From Streptosporangium brasiliense (lineage in GTDB: Bacteria > Actinomycetota > Actinomycetes > Streptosporangiales > Streptosporangiaceae), in NCBI RefSeq assembly GCF_030811595.1, contig NZ_JAUSRB010000002.1:434001-498000 (forward strand): a stretch of DNA of 64,000 nucleotides. The letters run 5' to 3'. The notes under the pieces are model-generated. The model saw only the letters and a list, made by a program, of their open reading frames with translations. It made no database searches and had not been told where the DNA came from. The translations under genes and the position numbers were made by a program. Positions 41,100 to 49,969 of this stretch are shown here, in pieces (within the stretch, counting starts at the first letter, position 1; every line of letters starts with the position of its first letter).

Positions 41100-41713
41100 T
41101 GGGCGACGTCGACGACCAGCCGGCTCGGGTTCTTGTGCTCCGTCACCCGGAAGGCCGCCCGGTGGTCCAGGACGATGCCCACCCCCACCACGGCCTCGAA
41201 GTCACCGGTCTTGGCCACCTGCCGCACGTTGCCCAGCCCGGCCTGGAAGATCGGCCCGCCTGCCCAGCTCGGGCTGCCCGAGCGGTTGTGCGCGCTGGCC
41301 GGGCTCAGCGACACCTGAAGGTAGGCGCCGCCCTTGACGCCGATCGGCTCGCCGGACCCGTCCTGGACGAGCTCGGGGACCCATCGCACGCTGTATCCCG
41401 GCACGTTCCCCTTCAGGTCGATCACCACGCGGTCGAATCCGCCGTGCCCGGCGAAGCGCACGCCGGTGACGGTCGGCGTCCCGTCGACGGCCCGCTTGAC
41501 CTCGACCTCCTTGGTGCTCGTCGGAGGTTTCGGGGCCGCCCGCCCCGGGGTGGAGGACGAGGATCCCGGCGACGACGTGGGCTGGGGCGGCGCGGCCGAG
41601 GACGCGGGGGCGGCCGAGGACGCGGAGGAGAGGTCCTCCGGTGCGACGGAGCCGCATCCGGCGGCGGACAGGACGAGCGGGACAAGGGCGAGGACGAGGT
41701 GGGTGCGCTTCAT
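41096..41713 (-). CDS. Lipoprotein with AMIN-like domain
   Basis: 205 residues. Lipobox LSAAGC after a signal peptide (THLVLALVPLVLSAAGC), then a Ser/Pro linker of about 45 residues. The C-terminal ~125 residues (VTGVRFAGHGGFDRVVIDLK, GYSVRWVPELVQDGSG, LVVDVAH) fit the AMIN-like beta-domain found in actinobacterial envelope proteins, which may bind peptidoglycan or other envelope polymers. Anchored on the outer face of the membrane. Confidence 0.82.
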   Translation of the reverse strand: MKRTHLVLALVPLVLSAAGCGSVAPEDLSSASSAAPASSAAPPQPTSSPGSSSSTPGRAAPKPPTSTKEVEVKRAVDGTPTVTGVRFAGHGGFDRVVIDLKGNVPGYSVRWVPELVQDGSGEPIGVKGGAYLQVSLSPASAHNRSGSPSWAGGPIFQAGLGNVRQVAKTGDFEAVVGVGIVLDHRAAFRVTEHKNPSRLVVDVAH

Positions 41714-41957
41714 GATGGCCTCCTGGGTCGTTAGATGCCCCGCGCCCGGGAGTGGTTCACCCGATGGCCGAGATCGACCGGATCCCGATCGCGGCAGCCG
41801 GATCCGGATCGCGGCGGCGTGCCGGGGCAGGGGTCAGGATCCGGCCGGGAACCGGGAGGGCGGCACACGACGAGGCCGCCGCGGGACCCGGATCCCCGCG
41901 GCGGCCGGCCGTCGTGCCGCGCGGGGCCCGTGTCCCCCGTACGGCGCGCGAGTGTCG

Positions 41958-43379
41958 TCAGACCGTCTCCAGCACCTTCTCGTCCTCGACGGCGACGGCC
42001 GTACGGGGGCGGCGCAGGCCGGTGAGGGCGATCACCAGGCCGACCAGCCCGAGGATCCCGGAGACCGTGATCGCGGCGTGGAAGCCGTCGAGCGGGTCGG
42101 CGCTCGTGCTGGAGGTGAGCACCGCCGTCACGATGGCCAGCACGACCGCACCGCCGACCTGTCCCGAGGTGTTGAGCAGGCCGGAGGCCAGTCCCTGCTC
42201 GTCGTCCGCGACGCCGTTGGTGGCCTGGATGTTCAGCGACGGGAAGGACAGTGCGAAGGCGATGCCCAGCAGGACCATGCCGGGGATGATGAGCGTGGCC
42301 AGGCTGGGGCTGCCGTCCACCCGCAGGAAGAAGGCGTAGCCGGCGGCCAGCGCGGCCGAGCCGATCACGATCAGCCGGGCGGTGCCGAACCGGTCGGCCA
42401 GGCCGCCCATCTTGGTGGACGTCACGGCCACCAGCAGTCCGGCGGGCAGGAACGCCAGGGCGGTCTCCAGGGCCGACCAGTGCAGGAAGTTCTGGAAGTA
42501 CTGCATGGCCACGAACTGGAAGCCGACGTAGGAGCCGAACAGGATCACCAGGCCGAGGTTGGCCCGGACGATCGGGCCCGAGCGCAGGATGCCGAGCCGG
42601 ACCAGCGGGTGCTTGACCCGCTGCTCGGCCAGCACGAACACCGCCAGCAGGACCGCTGCGGCCACCAGGGTGGCGATCGTGCGGACCGAGCCCCAGCCCG
42701 CTTCGGGGGCCTCGACCACGGCGAACACCAGCAGCAGCATCGAGGCGGTGATGGTCACCGCGCCGATGAGGTCGTAGCCGCCCTCGGCCCTCTCCTCGTG
42801 GTGCTTGGGCAGGAACCGCAGGGCCGCCGCCAGCGCGATGATCGCGACGGGGACCGGCATGAGGAAGGTCCAGCGCCAGCCGAGCTCGGTCAGGAATCCC
42901 GAGATGACCAGGCCCAGGGAGAAGCCGCTGGCGCCGGAGGCGGTGAAGATGCTGAGGGCCCTGTTGCGGGCCGGGCCCTCGGCGAAGGTGGTGGTGATGA
43001 TGGACAGCGCGGCGGGGGCGGTGAACGCGGCGCTGATCCCCTTGATGAAGCGGGCGGCGATCAGCAGCGTGCCGTCGCTGACCAGGCCGCCGAGCAGGGA
43101 GGCCACGGCGAAGACCGCCAGTGCGGCCAGGAAGACCCTGCGCCGCCCGAGCAGGTCGGCGGTGCGGCCCCCGAGCAGGAGCAGACCGCCGTATCCGAGC
43201 ACGTAGCCACTGACCACCCACTGCAGGGAGGAGGTGGACAGGCCGAGGTCGGCCTGGATGGACGGCAGGGCGACGCCCACCATCGAGACGTCGAGTGCGT
43301 CGAGGAAGACGACAGCGCAGAGCACTGTGAGCGCGGCCCAGAGGCGCGCGTCCCAGCGCCCGTCGTGGGAGGGGTTCAT
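41958..43379 (-). CDS. MFS drug-efflux transporter, 14-TM DHA2-like
   Basis: 473 residues. Hydrophobic spans throughout; motif A GGRTADLLGRRR between TM2 and 3; motif C-like GASGFSLGLVISGFL in TM5; and AVVFLDALDVSMVGVALPSI in TM1, the D1 motif of DHA2 transporters. It probably exports drugs or metabolites by proton antiport. The ATG (complement 43377-43379) is preceded by operator repeats; a MarR regulator is divergent, which is a standard efflux arrangement. Confidence 0.92.
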   Translation of the reverse strand: MNPSHDGRWDARLWAALTVLCAVVFLDALDVSMVGVALPSIQADLGLSTSSLQWVVSGYVLGYGGLLLLGGRTADLLGRRRVFLAALAVFAVASLLGGLVSDGTLLIAARFIKGISAAFTAPAALSIITTTFAEGPARNRALSIFTASGASGFSLGLVISGFLTELGWRWTFLMPVPVAIIALAAALRFLPKHHEERAEGGYDLIGAVTITASMLLLVFAVVEAPEAGWGSVRTIATLVAAAVLLAVFVLAEQRVKHPLVRLGILRSGPIVRANLGLVILFGSYVGFQFVAMQYFQNFLHWSALETALAFLPAGLLVAVTSTKMGGLADRFGTARLIVIGSAALAAGYAFFLRVDGSPSLATLIIPGMVLLGIAFALSFPSLNIQATNGVADDEQGLASGLLNTSGQVGGAVVLAIVTAVLTSSTSADPLDGFHAAITVSGILGLVGLVIALTGLRRPRTAVAVEDEKVLETV

Positions 43380-43400
43380 GGGGGGCAACAATACATGCAG

Positions 43401-43443
43401 GTGCATTTAATGCAACCGAATTTAATTCACGTGCATTTAATGC
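43401..43443. promoter_or_regulatory. MarR operator array: two TGCATTTAATGC sites with a central GAATTTAATTC
   Basis: TGCATTTAATGCA (43402-43414), GAATTTAATTC (43418-43428) and TGCATTTAATGC (43432-43443) are evenly spaced (16 and 14 bases). They are very A+T-rich for this genome and lie between divergent MFS and MarR genes. Each is a near-perfect dyad with a TTTAA core, as expected for winged-helix MarR dimers. Confidence 0.85.
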
Positions 43444-43466
43444 CTGTGCATGGTAAGATCCGCGGC

Positions 43467-43886
43467 ATGAGCGAGGAGTACGCGGTCCGCGCGTGGCGAG
43501 AGGTGCTGGCCAAGCACGCCGCGACCGCCTGCGCACTGGAACGCGAGCTCTCCGAGAGACACCAGCTCGGCATGAGCGAGTTCGAGGTCCTGGAGCGGAT
43601 GGTCGAGGGCGGCCAGGAGAAATACCGGGTTCAGGAGGTGGCCGACGCGGTCCACCTGAGCCAGAGCGCGTGCTCACGGCTGATCGCCCGCCTGGAGAAG
43701 TCAGGGCTGGTGCGCCGGGGGATGTGCGAGGCCGACCGGCGGGGCGTCTTCGTCCTCATCACCGACGAGGGCCGCGCCCGTCACGCGGCGGCGCTGCTCA
43801 CCCACCGCGCCGTGCTGACGGACATCTTCACCTCCGGGCAGCCGGACCGGCCCTCGTGCTCCAGCCCCGCCGAAGCGCGGGCCTGA
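43467..43886 (+). CDS. MarR-family transcriptional regulator
   Basis: 139 residues. The winged helix reads FEVLERMVEGGQEKYRVQEV, VHLSQSACSRLIARLEKSGL, then VRRGMCEADRRGVFVLITDE, with the conserved D-x-R of the wing (EADRRG). MarR dimers usually respond to small phenolic or other ligands. It should bind the repeat array just upstream and control both itself and the divergent exporter. The C-terminus is short and Ser/Pro-rich. Confidence 0.92.
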   Translation: MSEEYAVRAWREVLAKHAATACALERELSERHQLGMSEFEVLERMVEGGQEKYRVQEVADAVHLSQSACSRLIARLEKSGLVRRGMCEADRRGVFVLITDEGRARHAAALLTHRAVLTDIFTSGQPDRPSCSSPAEARA

Positions 43887-44118
43887 GCGGCCCGGCCGGT
43901 CCACACGACACGGACAGCCCAGCCGGTCCACACGGCACGGACGGCACACACCACGGCCCGCGCGGCCCAGGCCGGACCACCGGACAGCGCGCAACCGGCC
44001 CAGAGTGGACCCGCACCGGACATCCAGCCGGTCCAGGCCGGACCCGCGCCGGGAGCCCGGCCCTGAGCGGCCCGGGCCGGCCCGGAGGTGAGAGCGGCGG
44101 ACCGGCGCGGGGCGGCGC
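43887..44118. repeat. Degenerate GC-rich repeats downstream of marR and deoA
   Basis: The 232 non-coding bases between convergent genes are filled with variants of CAGCCGGTCCACACGGCAC and GGCCGGACC (for example near 43917 and 43936). No ORF with coding bias. Another member of the 3'-end repeat set. Confidence 0.6.
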
Positions 44119-45399
44119 TCAGGCGGTGACGCGGTCGATGACCAGCGGGAGCAGGCCGGGGTCGGCGGTCTCGCCGACCGCGTAGGCGCCCTCCAGCGCG
44201 GCGAGCGCCCGCTCGAAGCGGGACGTCTCGTCGGCGTGCAGGGTCATCAGCGGCTGCCCCTGACGGACCAGGTCACCCGGCCTGGCGTGCAGCATGATGC
44301 CCGCGCCGAAGGACACCGGGTCCTCCTTGCGCTCCCGGCCCGCGCCGAGCCGCCAGGCGGCCAGGCCCACGCCGTACGCGTCGAGCCTGGTCAGCACGCC
44401 GGACGAGGGCGCGGTGACCTCCAGCGTCTCGGCGGCCCTGGGCAGCAGGGCGTCCGGGTCGCCGCCCTGGGCACTGATCATCCGGCGCCAGACGTCCATC
44501 GCCGAACCGTCCTTCAGGGCCTGCTCCGGGTCCTTGCCCCCGGACAGGCCGGCGGCCTGCAGCATCTCCCGCGCCAGCCGCACCGTCAGCTCGACCACGT
44601 CGGCCGGCCCGCCGCCGGCGAGCACCTCGACCGACTCGGTGACCTCCAGGGCGTTGCCCACGGCCCGCCCCAGCGGCCGGTCCATGGCGGTCAGCAGCGC
44701 GACGGTGTTGACCCCGGCGTCGGTGCCCAGCTCGACCATGGTCGTGGCCAGCTCGCGGGCCTGGTCGACGGTCTTCATGAAGGCGCCGGAGCCGACCTTG
44801 ACATCCAGCACCAGCGCCCCGGTGCCCTCCGCGATCTTCTTCGACATGATCGAGGAGGCGATCAGCGGGATCGACTCGACGGTGCCGGTGACGTCGCGCA
44901 GCGCGTAGAGCTTCTTGTCGGCCGGGGCCAGCCCGTCGCCGGCCGCGCAGATGACCGCGCCGGCCTTGCCCAGCACGTCGAGCATCCCCTCGTTGGACAG
45001 GGACGCCCGCCAGCCCGGGATCGACTCCAGCTTGTCGAGGGTGCCGCCGGTGTGGCCCAGCCCCCGGCCGGACAGCTGGGGCACGTAGCCGCCGCACGCG
45101 GCGACCAGCGGGGCCAGCGGCAGCGTGATCTTGTCACCGACGCCGCCGGTGGAGTGCTTGTCGGTGGTCCGGCCGGGCAGCGCCGACCAGTCCATCCGGG
45201 ACCCGGACCGGATCATGGCCTGGGTCCACTCGGCGATCTCCCGCCGGGTCATGCCGTTGAGCAGGATCGCCATCGCGAGGGCGGACATCTGCTCGTCGGC
45301 GACGGCCCCCCTGGTGTAGGCGTCGATCACCCAGTCGATCTGCTCGGCCGACAGCTCCCGGCCGTCCCGCTTGGTGACGATGACGTCGATCGCGTCCAT
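44119..45399 (-). CDS. deoA: Thymidine phosphorylase
   Basis: 426 residues. The N-terminal alpha domain and pyrimidine phosphorylase signature GRGLGHTGGTLDKLESIPG are clear. The phosphate-binding loop TDKHSTGGVGDK and IASSIMSKKIAEGTGALVLD are present, as is the C-terminal barrel-sandwich domain (RPGDLVRQGQPLMTLHAD). It splits thymidine or deoxyuridine with phosphate. Its start is two bases from the cdd stop, so cdd-deoA are cotranscribed, probably with the nucleoside importer upstream. Confidence 0.96.
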   Translation of the reverse strand: MDAIDVIVTKRDGRELSAEQIDWVIDAYTRGAVADEQMSALAMAILLNGMTRREIAEWTQAMIRSGSRMDWSALPGRTTDKHSTGGVGDKITLPLAPLVAACGGYVPQLSGRGLGHTGGTLDKLESIPGWRASLSNEGMLDVLGKAGAVICAAGDGLAPADKKLYALRDVTGTVESIPLIASSIMSKKIAEGTGALVLDVKVGSGAFMKTVDQARELATTMVELGTDAGVNTVALLTAMDRPLGRAVGNALEVTESVEVLAGGGPADVVELTVRLAREMLQAAGLSGGKDPEQALKDGSAMDVWRRMISAQGGDPDALLPRAAETLEVTAPSSGVLTRLDAYGVGLAAWRLGAGRERKEDPVSFGAGIMLHARPGDLVRQGQPLMTLHADETSRFERALAALEGAYAVGETADPGLLPLVIDRVTA

Positions 45400-45401
45400 G
45401 C

Positions 45402-45797
45402 TCAGGCCCCCCGGCTCAGGTCATCGGGTCCGAAGGCGTACGGCAGGATCTCCGCCATCGGCTTGGGCCCGTCCACGGTCTCCACCAGCAGCGTGTCGCC
45501 GCCGAACTCGTACAGCAGCTGACGGCACCGCCCGCACGGCATGAGCAGTTCCTCGTGCCCGTCCACGCAGGTGAAGGCGGTCAGCCGACCGCCACCGGTG
45601 GCCTGGAGCGCCGACACCAGCCCGCACTCCGCGCACAGCCCGACGCCGTAGGAGGCGTTCTCCACGTTGCAGCCGGACACGATCCGCCCGTCGTCCACCA
45701 GCGCCGCGGCACCCACCGGGAACTTGGAGTAGGGGGCGTAGGCGTTCGCCATGGCCTGCACGGCCTCCGCTCTCAGGGCGGCCCAGTCGATGTTCAT
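45402..45797 (-). CDS. cdd: Cytidine deaminase
   Basis: 131 residues, homotetrameric type. SKFPVGAA; zinc and catalytic motif SGCNVENASYGVGLCAE (here first Cys then C-A-E) and second zinc motif PCGRCRQ. It converts cytidine and deoxycytidine to uridine forms for deoA. Located 60 bases downstream of the importer permease and two bases upstream of deoA. Confidence 0.95.
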   Translation of the reverse strand: MNIDWAALRAEAVQAMANAYAPYSKFPVGAAALVDDGRIVSGCNVENASYGVGLCAECGLVSALQATGGGRLTAFTCVDGHEELLMPCGRCRQLLYEFGGDTLLVETVDGPKPMAEILPYAFGPDDLSRGA

Positions 45798-45857
45798 CTG
45801 CTCGTTCCGCTCACGGGCGCGCCGCGGACGACGCGCCCTTCGTCTTGCCCGATGTGG

Positions 45858-47135
45858 TCACTTCGCCTGTCCCCTGCGGTACGGCACGCCGTCCGCGGCG
45901 GGCGGCCGCAGCCGCTGGGCCGCCAGCGACAGCACCAGCAGCGTGGTGATGTGCGGGGTGACCGAGGTGAACTGGGGCGGGATGGTGTCGGTCAGGGCGA
46001 ACACGACGAACACCGCGATCGCCGCGACCCCGGTGATCAGGGCCGCCCTGGCGCGGTTCTGCCGGACGAGCTGGTAGACCGCCACACCGGCGATCAGGAT
46101 GGCCACCAGCAGCAGCAGCGCGTGCACCGACTCGCCGCCGCGGCGCAGCTGGAGCGCGTCGGTGTAGCCGAACAGCGTCGCGCCGGCCGCCAGGCCGCCC
46201 GGACGCCAGTTACCGAAGATCATGGCGGCGAGGCCGATGAAGCCGCGGCCGCCGGTCTGCCCCTCGCGGTAGGCGCTGGCGGCCACCAGCGACAGGAACG
46301 CGCCGCCGAGACCCGCCAGGGCGCCGGAGACGACCACCGCGACGTACTTGTAGAGGTAGACGTTGACGCCCAGCGACTCCGCCGCCACCGGCCGCTCGCC
46401 GCAGGAGCGCAGCCGCAGGCCGAACGCCGTGCGCCACAGCACGTAGAACGTCAGCGGGACCAGCAGGATCGACAGGAGGGTGAACAGCGAGACGTTGGTG
46501 GTCAGGCCCCGCAGGATGCCCGCGACGTCGGACAGCAGGAACCACTGCTTGGTCTCCAGCGTGGCCAGCGGGTCGCCGACCCACGGCAGGCTCACGGTGC
46601 CCGGCTTGGGCACGGGGGGCGACTGGGAGTCACCGCCGCCCGGCATCTCGGCGAACGTCACCTTGGACAGGAACTGGGTGACGCCCAGGCCCAGGATGTT
46701 GATCGCGACGCCGGAGATGATGTGGTCGACCCCGAACGTCACGGTGGCGATCGCGTGCAGCAGGCCGCCGATGGCTCCGCCGATCGCGCCGGCGACGACG
46801 CCCGCCCAGGGGTTGGCGAAGTGGATCGCCCCCCAGGCGCCGGCCCAGGTGCCCAGGATCATCATGCCTTCGAGGCCGATGTTGACCACGCCGGCCCGCT
46901 CGGACCACAGGCCGCCGAGGCCGGCCAGGCCGATCGGCACGGCCAGCGCGACGGCCGCGTTGATCGCCCCCGCCGAGGTGAGGTCGACGGCGCCGGTGAC
47001 GGCGCGGGTGAACGACAGCAGGACGACCAGCCCGCCGAAGGCGAGCAGGAGAACCTGCCAGGTGAGTCTGAACTTGACGGGCTTCGTCGGCTCCTCCAGC
47101 GGAGCCTCCGCCAGGGTCACGGCGCCTCCGCTCAT
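45858..47135 (-). CDS. Nucleoside ABC transporter permease (NupQ/YufQ-type)
   Basis: 425 residues, BPD_transp_2 family. Recognisable segments: LWSERAGVVNIGLEGMMILG, FGVDHIISGVAINILGLG, RSCGERPVAAESLGVNVY and GGRGFIGLAAMIFGNWRPG. It has about ten membrane spans plus two extra C-terminal spans. Together with the neighbouring permease, ATPase and BmpA-type lipoprotein it forms a purine/pyrimidine nucleoside importer. Its start overlaps the end of the next permease gene by four bases. Downstream cdd and deoA would use its substrates. Confidence 0.93.
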   Translation of the reverse strand: MSGGAVTLAEAPLEEPTKPVKFRLTWQVLLLAFGGLVVLLSFTRAVTGAVDLTSAGAINAAVALAVPIGLAGLGGLWSERAGVVNIGLEGMMILGTWAGAWGAIHFANPWAGVVAGAIGGAIGGLLHAIATVTFGVDHIISGVAINILGLGVTQFLSKVTFAEMPGGGDSQSPPVPKPGTVSLPWVGDPLATLETKQWFLLSDVAGILRGLTTNVSLFTLLSILLVPLTFYVLWRTAFGLRLRSCGERPVAAESLGVNVYLYKYVAVVVSGALAGLGGAFLSLVAASAYREGQTGGRGFIGLAAMIFGNWRPGGLAAGATLFGYTDALQLRRGGESVHALLLLVAILIAGVAVYQLVRQNRARAALITGVAAIAVFVVFALTDTIPPQFTSVTPHITTLLVLSLAAQRLRPPAADGVPYRRGQAK

Positions 47136-48283
47136 GCCGACGCTCCTTCAGCCTGGGCCGGGGTGCCACTCGCCAGTTCCTTGCTCACCCGGCGCTGGCC
47201 GGCGGTGATCTGGTAACGGTGGACCAGCTCGTAGGCGATGATGACCGAGAGCACGATCGTGCCCTGCATGATGGTGACGATCTCCGGGGAGATCTCGTGC
47301 AGTTGCAGGATGCTCGACGAGGTGTCGAGGAAGGCCCACAGCAGCGCGCCGAAGGCGATGCCGACGGGGTTGTTCCGGCCGAGCAGCGCGATCGCGATGC
47401 CGGTGAAGCCGAGCCCCGTGGGGAAGTCCAGGCTGTAGCTGTAGGACGCGCCGAGCAGCTGGGGCATGCCGACCAGGCCGGCCACCGCACCGGACAGGAT
47501 CATCGCCAGCAGGATCATCTTCTTGACGTTGACGCCGCTGGCCACCGCGGCAGACTCCGAGCGGCCGGTGGCGCGCAGGTCGAAGCCGAAGCGGGTGCGG
47601 TTGAGCAGCACGTGGTAGAGGATTCCCATGACGATCGCCAGGATGATCAGGCCGAACACCTTGGCCTCGGTGCCGGGGATGATCGCCATGCCCGACACCT
47701 GACCGGACGGGTCGATCGGCTTGGTACCGATGTTGTTGCTGCCCGACACCTCGACCGCGAGACGGTCCTTGTTGAGCAGCCAGGCGCCGAGCGCGGTGGC
47801 GATGGCGTTCAGCATGATCGTGGAGATGACCTCGCTGACGCCCCGCCTGACCCGCAGCAGGCCGGCGATCGACGCCCAGCCCGCGCCGACCACCATGGCG
47901 ACGAAGATGATGAGGGCGACGTGCAGCGGGGCGGGCAGCGCCACCGCGCCGCCCACGGCCGCCGCGACCAGCGCCGCCAGGCGGTACTGGCCGTCGACGC
48001 CGATGTTGAACAGGTTCATCCGGAACCCGATCGCCACCGCCAGGGCCGACAGGTAATAGGTCGTCGCGGAGTTCAGGGTCAGCACGATCGAGCGCGGCTG
48101 CACGCCGTAGTCGACCATGACGCCCAGCGTCTCCAGGGGCGGGTCACCGGTGACCAGCAGGACGATCGAGGTGATCAGGCCGGCGAACACGATGGCGAGG
48201 ATCGGCGCGGCGAGCGAGAGCAGGCCACCGAGCCGGACCCGGCCGAGCAGCCGGTCGGCGAAGCTCGACTCCGCGGGGCTCAT
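47132..48283 (-). CDS. Nucleoside ABC transporter permease (NupP/YufP-type)
   Basis: 383 residues. FRMNLFNIGVDGQYRLAAL, RVRRGVSEVISTIMLNAIA, ATGRSESAAVASGVNVKKM and LGFTGIAIALLGRNNPVGI are diagnostic of the second permease of BmpA-type nucleoside importers. The ATG (complement 48281-48283) follows GGGGTGG. A 73-base gap separates it from the ATPase gene; the frame is open to 48376, but the extension (Arg/Pro-rich) does not resemble the family. Confidence 0.93.
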   Translation of the reverse strand: MSPAESSFADRLLGRVRLGGLLSLAAPILAIVFAGLITSIVLLVTGDPPLETLGVMVDYGVQPRSIVLTLNSATTYYLSALAVAIGFRMNLFNIGVDGQYRLAALVAAAVGGAVALPAPLHVALIIFVAMVVGAGWASIAGLLRVRRGVSEVISTIMLNAIATALGAWLLNKDRLAVEVSGSNNIGTKPIDPSGQVSGMAIIPGTEAKVFGLIILAIVMGILYHVLLNRTRFGFDLRATGRSESAAVASGVNVKKMILLAMILSGAVAGLVGMPQLLGASYSYSLDFPTGLGFTGIAIALLGRNNPVGIAFGALLWAFLDTSSSILQLHEISPEIVTIMQGTIVLSVIIAYELVHRYQITAGQRRVSKELASGTPAQAEGASA

Positions 48284-48356
48284 GCGACCACCCCGGCTGC
48301 CGTGCGGGGGCGCCGCACCTCGGGGAACGCACCCGTTCGGTGCGCTGCGTGGATGT

Positions 48357-49880
48357 TCATGCCGCCTCTCCAGCACCGGTCATGGCCGACCCGAGCTGCT
48401 CGGGCGTCACCGTCCGCGGATCCACGTCCGCGACGATGCGGCCGCGCAGGATCACCTTCAGCGTGTCCGACAGGCCGATGAGCTCGTCCAGGTCCGCCGA
48501 GATCAGCAGCACGGCCAGGCCGGCGGCGCGCGCGGCCCGCAGGTGGTCCCAGATCGCGGCCTGGGCGCCGACGTCCACACCGCGCGTCGGGTGGGAGGCG
48601 ATCAGGAACACCGGGTCGCCGCTCATCTCCCGGCCGACGATCAGCTTCTGCTGGTTGCCGCCGGACAGGGCGGCGGCGTCCACGTCGATGCCCGGGGTGC
48701 GGACGTCGTACTCCTCGACGATGCGCTGGGTGTCCTTGCGGGCACCGCCGCGGTCGATCCAGGGGCCCCGGACGTTGGGGCGCCGTGTCTGGTGGCCGAG
48801 GATCCGGTTCTCCCAGAGCGGGGCCTCCAGAAGCAGGCCGTGCCGGTGCCGGTCCTCGGGGATGTAACCGATGCCGGCCTCGCGGCGGCGCAGCGTCGGC
48901 CAGGCGGAGATGTCCTCCTCGCTGAGGCGGATCTCCCCCTCCGCGGCGCGCATGCCCATGATGGCCTCGACGAGCTCGGCCTGGCCGTTGCCCTCGACGC
49001 CGGCGATGCCGAGCACCTCGCCCTTACGGATGTCGAAGCTGACCCCGTCGATGAGACAGCGCTCCTCGGCCGAGTGAACGCTCAGGTCGCGTACCGAGAG
49101 CGCGACCACGTCGGTGACGGTGGAGTCGCGGGTCTCCGGGCTGGGCAGCTCGCTGCCGACCATGAGCTCGGCCAACTGCCTGGCGGTCACGCTCTTGGGC
49201 GACACGCTGGCGACGGTGGTGCCGCGCCGGATGACGGTGATGGCGTCGGCGACCGAGAGCACCTCGTCCAGCTTGTGCGAGATGAAGATGATCGTGAGGC
49301 CCTCGCGGACCAGCTCGCGCAGGTTGTCGAAGAGCTCGTCCACCTCCTGCGGCACGAGCACGGCGGTCGGCTCGTCCAGGATGAGGATCCGGGCGCCGCG
49401 GTAGAGGACCTTGAGGATCTCCACCCGCTGCCGGGCGCCGACGCCCAGGTCCTCCACCATGACGTCGGGGTCGATGCCGAGGCCGTAGGAGTCGGAGATC
49501 TTCCTGATCTTCTTGCGGGCGGCGCCGAAGTCGATCGCGACCCCACCGGTGCGGGGCTCGTTGCCGAGGATCACGTTCTCCAGCACGGTCAGGTTGTCGG
49601 CCAGCATGAAGTGCTGGTGGACCATGCCGACGCCCACCGCGATCGCGTCGGCCGGGGAACGGAAGCTCGTGACCGCCCCGTTGACGCGGATCTCGCCCTC
49701 GTCGGGGCGCTGCATGCCGTACAAGATCTTCATGAGGGTGGACTTGCCCGCGCCGTTCTCTCCGACGACGGCATGCACGTGGCCCTGCTGCACAGATAGG
49801 GAGATGTCGCGGTTGGCCACGACGCCGGGGAATCGTTTTGTGATCCCCGCGAGTTCGACGGCCGGGGTCGGGGTGCTGAT
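48357..49880 (-). CDS. Nucleoside ABC transporter ATPase, tandem domains (NupO/YufO-type), no normal start codon
   Basis: About 507 residues in two ABC domains. The first has Walker A GENGAGKST, HQHFMLADNLTVLENV and Walker B ILILDEPTAVL. The second has a degenerate P-loop (GVEGNGQAELVE), signature LSGGNQQKL and a Walker B-like segment without the catalytic Glu (FLIASHPTRGVD, H for E). Homologues begin MS-TP-AVEL-GITKRF; here the codon in the Met position is ATC (complement 49878-49880), well placed behind GGAGGAGG. No ATG, GTG or TTG fits before the first beta strand. The same frame runs on upstream into the frameshifted BmpA gene. Confidence 0.88.
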   Translation of the reverse strand: MSTPTPAVELAGITKRFPGVVANRDISLSVQQGHVHAVVGENGAGKSTLMKILYGMQRPDEGEIRVNGAVTSFRSPADAIAVGVGMVHQHFMLADNLTVLENVILGNEPRTGGVAIDFGAARKKIRKISDSYGLGIDPDVMVEDLGVGARQRVEILKVLYRGARILILDEPTAVLVPQEVDELFDNLRELVREGLTIIFISHKLDEVLSVADAITVIRRGTTVASVSPKSVTARQLAELMVGSELPSPETRDSTVTDVVALSVRDLSVHSAEERCLIDGVSFDIRKGEVLGIAGVEGNGQAELVEAIMGMRAAEGEIRLSEEDISAWPTLRRREAGIGYIPEDRHRHGLLLEAPLWENRILGHQTRRPNVRGPWIDRGGARKDTQRIVEEYDVRTPGIDVDAAALSGGNQQKLIVGREMSGDPVFLIASHPTRGVDVGAQAAIWDHLRAARAAGLAVLLISADLDELIGLSDTLKVILRGRIVADVDPRTVTPEQLGSAMTGAGEAA

Positions 49881-49969
49881 GACGGCCTCCTCCGCACGGG
49901 TGGCCCTGTTTGCGGAACGGGATGGTTGAGACTGACCGAAGGGCCCGGGGAATCGTCCGCCGGACCAGG

